Positions 5,756 to 8,211 of a stretch of DNA of 8,211 nucleotides are shown piece after piece. Source of the stretch: an uncultured Lachnobacterium sp. Its GTDB lineage: Bacteria; Bacillota; Clostridia; Lachnospirales; Lachnospiraceae. Below the pieces are notes generated by a model. That model did no database searches, had not been told where the DNA came from, and saw only the letters and a program-made list of their open reading frames with translations. Every line of letters begins with the position of its first letter. Positions within the stretch are counted from its first letter, which is position 1. Made by a program: the position numbers and the translations under genes. The stretch covers positions 1-8,211 of the forward strand of contig URLU01000099.1 of the NCBI GenBank assembly GCA_900548765.1, written 5' to 3'.

Positions 5756-7156
5756 TTAGTTCTCCTGTGCCCAGTAGTAAGCCCACTGGTCAACGAATGC
5801 TGTTGCAACATCATCCCAAGAACCGCCACGCTCTGTGTACTCTGTGAGTGGTGCAAGTACGTCTGCTCTCCAGTCATCAACTGCTGGTGTTGCGTTGAAG
5901 CTCCATGCTACTGATGTCTTTCCTGCTGCTGCATACTCATTAGCCTTAGCTGCGAATGCGTTATTTGAAGCATAGTCGCCTGTGAATGTATCAAATGGAG
6001 CTGTAAGTCCCATATCCTGATTGATTGATGTACGTCCCTCGTCAGATGTGATTACCCACTCTAAGAATGCAAGTGTTGCATCAATATCTTCCTGAGAAGC
6101 CTGGCTGTTTACTGCCCAGTAGTTCTCTGTTCCAACTGCAAGACCTTCGTTTGCATCATCTACACCAAAGTAGATTGGCATCATTGAAAGGTCATCTGCT
6201 GTTACTAAGTATCCGTTCTCATCATTACTGAATGCTGCGTACTCCCAGTCACCATTCTGGTAGAATACTGCTTCGCCCATTCCAAGCTCTTCCTCTGCAT
6301 TTAAGGCACCAGAATCAAGTGTAGCCTTGTCAGCAGCAGAAGTATTTACATATAAATCCCATACGTTCTTGAAGTTGTCAAGATATTTTCCTGTGATTTC
6401 TGACTGTCCTGCAACGAGGTCACAGCCTGCATCCTTGAACTCGTAGTAGAGCTCGATACCTGCAAGGTGTCCTGTAAATCTCCAGTTAGAACCAGAATCA
6501 AGTCCTGATGAAGCAAATGCCTCTGTAAGCTCTGTTCCACAAGCCTCATTGATTGCATCTACATTTGAGTTGATGTCCTCACATACAGCCTTTAATGTAT
6601 CGAAATTGTCAATCTCATCAATCGACTTGATTACTGCTCCATCATAATTGTCAATGTAGTTCTGAAGGATTGTCTTGTTGTAAATGAGACCATAGCACTC
6701 GTAGCAGTTAGCTACACCAGCTATAATTCCATCATTTGCAACTGCAAGCGACTTATCTGTCAAGTGTGAATATAATGCACTGTCTGATAAATCGTATGTA
6801 TAATCAGCCCACTCCTGTGCATCAGACTTGCTTCCAATTGTGAAGATTGTTGGAGCCTCTGACTTAGCCATCTCTGACTGAAGTGTTGTCTTGTACTCTC
6901 CATCGGCTGCTGTAACTACTGTTACATCAACGCCTGTCTGCTCTTTATATGTTGCTGCCAGCTCCTGCCATGCTGCATCTGTCTCTGGCTTGAAGTTTAA
7001 CAGATATACTGAACCATCGCCTGCAGCTGCTGTTGTTCCAGCCTCTGTTCCACTTGTCTTTGTTCCGTTGTCACTTCCACCATTTGAGCCACAGCCAGCA
7101 AGCATTGAAGCTACCATAGCTGAGCAAAGTAAAACTGATACTAATTTCTTCTTCAT
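5756..7156 (-). CDS. Extracellular sugar-binding lipoprotein of an ABC transporter
   Basis: This is the high-affinity substrate-binding component of the importer, anchored as a lipoprotein outside the cell membrane. It has 466 residues, usual for family-1 (MalE-like, COG1653) proteins. The signal peptide MKKKLVSVLLCSAMVASMLAGC has a LAGC lipobox with lipidated Cys22, followed by a Gly/Ser/Thr/Asn linker to about residue 48. The mature domain starts YLLNFKPETDAAWQELAATYKEQTGVDVTVVTA. It contains a Trp/Tyr-rich C-terminal region (WSFNATPAVDDWRADVLAPL...WAYYWAQ), consistent with stacking against sugar rings. A strong SD (AGGAGG, 7 nt) serves the ATG. It is the first gene of the operon, directly behind the promoter and operator-like repeats. 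The substrate, probably an oligosaccharide, cannot be fixed from sequence. Confidence 0.93.
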   Translation of the reverse strand: MKKKLVSVLLCSAMVASMLAGCGSNGGSDNGTKTSGTEAGTTAAAGDGSVYLLNFKPETDAAWQELAATYKEQTGVDVTVVTAADGEYKTTLQSEMAKSEAPTIFTIGSKSDAQEWADYTYDLSDSALYSHLTDKSLAVANDGIIAGVANCYECYGLIYNKTILQNYIDNYDGAVIKSIDEIDNFDTLKAVCEDINSNVDAINEACGTELTEAFASSGLDSGSNWRFTGHLAGIELYYEFKDAGCDLVAGQSEITGKYLDNFKNVWDLYVNTSAADKATLDSGALNAEEELGMGEAVFYQNGDWEYAAFSNDENGYLVTADDLSMMPIYFGVDDANEGLAVGTENYWAVNSQASQEDIDATLAFLEWVITSDEGRTSINQDMGLTAPFDTFTGDYASNNAFAAKANEYAAAGKTSVAWSFNATPAVDDWRADVLAPLTEYTERGGSWDDVATAFVDQWAYYWAQEN

Positions 7157-7207
7157 TTTGAATCCTCCTAAATTTTAAACACTTTATTGCAAACATCTAT
7201 GCATCAT

Positions 7208-7221
7208 TGAAAATGTTTTCG
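7208..7221. promoter_or_regulatory. LacI/CcpA-like palindromic operator (cre-like)
   Basis: TGAAAATGTTTTCG is close to a palindrome (GAAAA-TG-TTTTC) and matches 12 of 14 positions of the cre consensus TGWAARCGYTWWCA. It lies about 40-50 nt downstream of the predicted transcription start of the sugar operon and overlaps the first 12-bp repeat. It could be bound by the operon's own LacI protein, by a CcpA homologue, or both. Confidence 0.5.
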
Positions 7222-7262
7222 GTAATGTTGTCGGTAATGTTTGCGGTAACGTTTTCGGTAAG
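7215..7262. repeat. Four tandem 12-bp repeats in the initially transcribed region (candidate operator array)
   Basis: Four consecutive 12-mers with consensus GTTTTCGGTAAT occur: GTTTTCGGTAAT, GTTGTCGGTAAT, GTTTGCGGTAAC and GTTTTCGGTAAG, followed by a partial unit GTTAG. The differences cluster at unit positions 4-5 and 12. Junctions such as GGTAAC|GTTTTC have a central AACGTT palindrome resembling LacI-family half-site pairs. The array begins at the predicted +1 and runs to about +45, a position where bound repressor would block initiation or elongation. The repeat is seen directly; operator function is inferred from the LacI gene in the same operon. Confidence 0.8.
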
Positions 7263-7265
7263 GTT

Positions 7266-7295
7266 AGTATAACTCTATTCCCTAGACTTTCGCAA
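7266..7295 (-). promoter_or_regulatory. Probable promoter of the sugar-uptake operon
   Basis: On the minus strand: -35 TTGCGA (7290-7295, 4/6), an 18-bp spacer and -10 TATACT (7266-7271, 5/6), giving a start near 7259 at the edge of the 12-bp repeats. A second TATAAT (7302-7307) lies upstream but has no recognisable -35. The leader to the binding-protein ATG is about 100 nt. Confidence 0.55.
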
Positions 7296-7563
7296 TACTA
7301 AATTATATATTCTGTACATATACACATTTTTGCATATTGATTTTTATGCACATTGCACAATTTTTTGCAAATTAACCCCTATGAAGTCTGCAAGGAAATG
7401 AATCCGCTAACACTGTAAGCTATCCGATTTTCATAACTATAATTTGGGAAAACTAAGTAAATTTATTTCGCAAAGGCTCTCCTGTGGAATTATATGTAGA
7501 ATTGAGCGAAATATGCTTTAGGTGAACCTCTGCCAATGGCAAAGTTTCTGTATTCATGGCAAC
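7296..7563. other. Upstream regulatory/intergenic stretch, no gene found
   Basis: This is 268 bp between the operon promoter and the terminator of the small gene. The part nearest the promoter (7321-7375) is very A+T rich with four TGCA cores (7331, 7347, 7354, 7366) in A/T-rich surroundings, including TGCATA...TATGCA arms, so possible activator sites. From 7381 to 7560 I see nothing convincing. A 34-codon minus-strand frame at 7453-7557 has no RBS and lies just behind a terminator. Confidence 0.5.
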
Positions 7564-7620
7564 AAAAAAAGCCGGGCGACTTCTGGTAGCTTCTACGCTA
7601 CCGTCCTAGTCATCCGACTT
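7564..7620 (-). terminator. Multi-helix terminator of the 42-aa gene
   Basis: It starts directly after the TAA stop codon. On the minus strand AAGTCGG pairs with CCGGCTT (7 bp, one G-U), GACT with AGTC (4 bp), and GGTAGC with GCTACC (6 bp, loop GTAGAA), with two internal loops. A run of seven T (7564-7570) follows. The internal loops make it more elaborate than a simple terminator. A weaker T4 on the other side could allow some plus-strand activity. Confidence 0.8.
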
Positions 7621-7749
7621 TTAGTATCTTCCTGTAAGGAATCTGAGGAATGATACTGGTTTCTTTCCTGCTCTTCTAGTCTCTTCAATGTAGTTCTCAT
7701 ATGTGCATACTACCTGACCAAAAGACATTGCTGGGTCGATTGAATACAT
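7621..7749 (-). CDS. 42-residue protein of unknown function
   Basis: I do not recognise this protein. From the ATG at 7749 it has 42 residues, starting MYSIDPAMSFGQVVCTYENY and ending RRAGKKPVSFLRFLTGRY. It is soluble and mixed-charge with one Cys, and its C-terminal third is basic and possibly amphipathic. There is no signal peptide or membrane segment. A longer frame starts at 7866, but that would place the promoter inside the gene. The start at 7749 has a near-perfect SD (AGGAGGTG at 7755-7762, 5 nt) and lies about 46 nt after the predicted transcription start. The gene stands alone, with its own promoter and terminator, between a GGDEF gene and the sugar operon on the same strand. The full signal set argues for a real gene; a dual-function small RNA is the alternative. 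Confidence 0.7.
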   Translation of the reverse strand: MYSIDPAMSFGQVVCTYENYIEETRRAGKKPVSFLRFLTGRY

Positions 7750-7754
7750 ATTAA

Positions 7755-7762
7755 CACCTCCT
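7755..7762 (-). promoter_or_regulatory. Strong Shine-Dalgarno fixing the 42-aa start
   Basis: AGGAGGTG lies 5 nt before the ATG at 7749, and no comparable site exists before the longer in-frame ATG at 7866. Confidence 0.75.
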
Positions 7763-7773
7763 ATATTATTTCT

Positions 7774-7794
7774 CAGGCTTTTCTTTCCTGCCTG
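7774..7794 (-). promoter_or_regulatory. 5' leader hairpin of the 42-aa transcript
   Basis: CAGGC and GCCTG (5 bp) enclose an 11-nt purine-rich loop (AGGAAAGAAAA). The hairpin sits at the extreme 5' end of the predicted transcript, where such stems commonly protect mRNA from decay. The stem is short, so a specific function is uncertain. Confidence 0.45.
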
Positions 7795-7801
7795 TGATGT
7801 T

Positions 7802-7830
7802 AATATAATCCCTTTTTTAGTAATTGTCAA
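7802..7830 (-). promoter_or_regulatory. Strong sigma-A promoter of the 42-aa gene
   Basis: On the minus strand: perfect -35 TTGACA (7825-7830), ideal 17-bp spacer and -10 TATATT (7802-7807, 5/6), giving a start near 7795. The predicted transcript is about 230 nt. Confidence 0.8.
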
Positions 7831-7870
7831 CAATTTATTTGTAAAATTTTTGTGAAATACTCCCAAAGAA

Positions 7871-7900
7871 TGGAAACCGCTTTATTTTAGACCGTTTCCA
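7871..7900 (-). terminator. Possible weak terminator of the GGDEF gene
   Basis: TGGAAAC (7871-7877) and GTTTCCA (7894-7900) form a 7-bp perfect stem with a 16-nt loop, 8 nt after the stop codon at 7909. On the minus strand it is followed by ATTCTTT, a poor T-run, so termination may be partial. Confidence 0.5.
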
Positions 7901-7908
7901 CCTTGATT

Positions 7909-8211
7909 TTATTTATTATTCTGATATATTTTCCCAGATATTGAGCCAACGCAGTAATTATTTCTGTTCTGTTTTTTAATCCTATAGAGCATATCGTCTG
8001 CTATATGCAGGAAATCCCATACCTTGCCTGACTTGGGCGGCACATCACAGCACATACCCTGGGAGATGGTCACAATCGGCAGTGCCTTAGAAAACTTATG
8101 CTCCATAGACCGCTCCATGACCTCATTTTTGAGTTCTCTGACATAATCTACGGCGATGTCTGGTGTGATATTTTCATAGATTACTACGAACTCATCGCCT
8201 CCATATCTGGC
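7909..8211 (-). CDS. GGDEF-domain protein (diguanylate cyclase), C-terminal fragment
   Basis: This is the last 100 residues of a longer protein whose start lies beyond the right edge. The frame is open to the final base and begins ARYGGDEFVVIYEN, so the intact active-site motif GGDEF is at fragment residues 4-8. The remainder is the usual end of the domain: VTISQGM (with Gln where many have Ile/Leu-G) and ADDMLYRIKKQNRNNY, matching the common AD-x-x-LY-x-x-K-x-x-GRN pattern. A short tail of about 16 residues follows. Such proteins make cyclic di-GMP from two GTP, usually under control of an N-terminal sensor domain, which is not visible here. The allosteric I-site (RxxD, five residues before GGDEF) is outside the window. 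An in-frame ATG at 8118 is internal and not the start. Confidence 0.92.
   Translation of the reverse strand, partial: ARYGGDEFVVIYENITPDIAVDYVRELKNEVMERSMEHKFSKALPIVTISQGMCCDVPPKSGKVWDFLHIADDMLYRIKKQNRNNYCVGSISGKIYQNNK

Noticed and set aside
7215..7262. CRISPR array
   Set aside because: The units are 12 bp with no spacers and slightly diverged; this is a tandem operator-like repeat, and no cas genes are present.
7453..7557. 34-codon minus-strand frame (starts MNTETLPLAEVHLKH)
   Set aside because: No SD before the ATG, and it begins 7 nt after the T-run of a strong terminator. No promoter seen; could be a gene remnant but unsupported.
7453..7620. Riboswitch (c-di-GMP, guanidine or preQ1 class) in the stretch beside the small gene
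   Set aside because: I looked for the conserved cores on both strands, prompted by the GGDEF neighbour and an AGAGGTTC match near 7533, but the required pairing partners and signature loops are missing.
7750..7866. N-terminal extension of the 42-aa protein to 81 residues
   Set aside because: The extension spans the consensus promoter, leader hairpin and SD of the shorter gene and has no SD of its own.

Overview
The window looks like chromosomal DNA of a low-to-moderate GC Gram-positive gut Clostridia, most likely family Lachnospiraceae (Roseburia/Agathobacter/Butyrivibrio-like). The reasons are strong AGGAGG-type ribosome binding sites, sigma-A type promoters, a large Bacillus/Clostridia-type SRP RNA next to tadA, a lipoprotein sugar-binding protein with a LAGC lipobox, and a protein resembling the Lachnospiraceae family DUF6128. 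The genus is inferred, not proven.

Left part (1-1056), all read on the minus strand: tadA (tRNA A34 deaminase), then the SRP RNA gene with its own promoter, then a non-coding stretch with a 55-bp direct repeat at 146-bp spacing that flanks a three-way-junction hairpin structure. The order tadA-SRP RNA matches the tadA-scr-dnaX-recR neighbourhood of many Firmicutes, so dnaX is expected just beyond position 1.

Middle part (1017-2800): a RimJ/RimL-like GNAT acetyltransferase on the plus strand is divergent from tadA, with interleaved -10 boxes. It is convergent with a minus-strand DUF6128-like protein, overlapping it by 13 bp. The GNAT terminator lies inside the coding end of that neighbour. 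A 300-bp spacer follows, with inverted repeats and the terminator of the next operon.

Main part (2699-7295): one minus-strand carbohydrate uptake operon. It runs promoter, a 12-bp tandem repeat at the transcription start (candidate operator), solute-binding lipoprotein, intergenic hairpin, two MalF/MalG-type permeases with TAATG overlap, a LacI-family regulator, terminator. No ATPase or glycoside hydrolase is present, so the transporter presumably borrows a shared MsmK-type ATPase. The LacI protein presumably controls its own operon.

Right part (7564-8211): a compact monocistronic unit for a 42-residue protein I do not recognise, with promoter, leader hairpin, strong RBS and a multi-helix terminator. 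The last feature is the C-terminal end of a GGDEF (diguanylate cyclase) protein that continues past the right edge. The most unusual items are the 42-aa unit, the 12-bp operator-like array and the structured repeat downstream of the SRP RNA.
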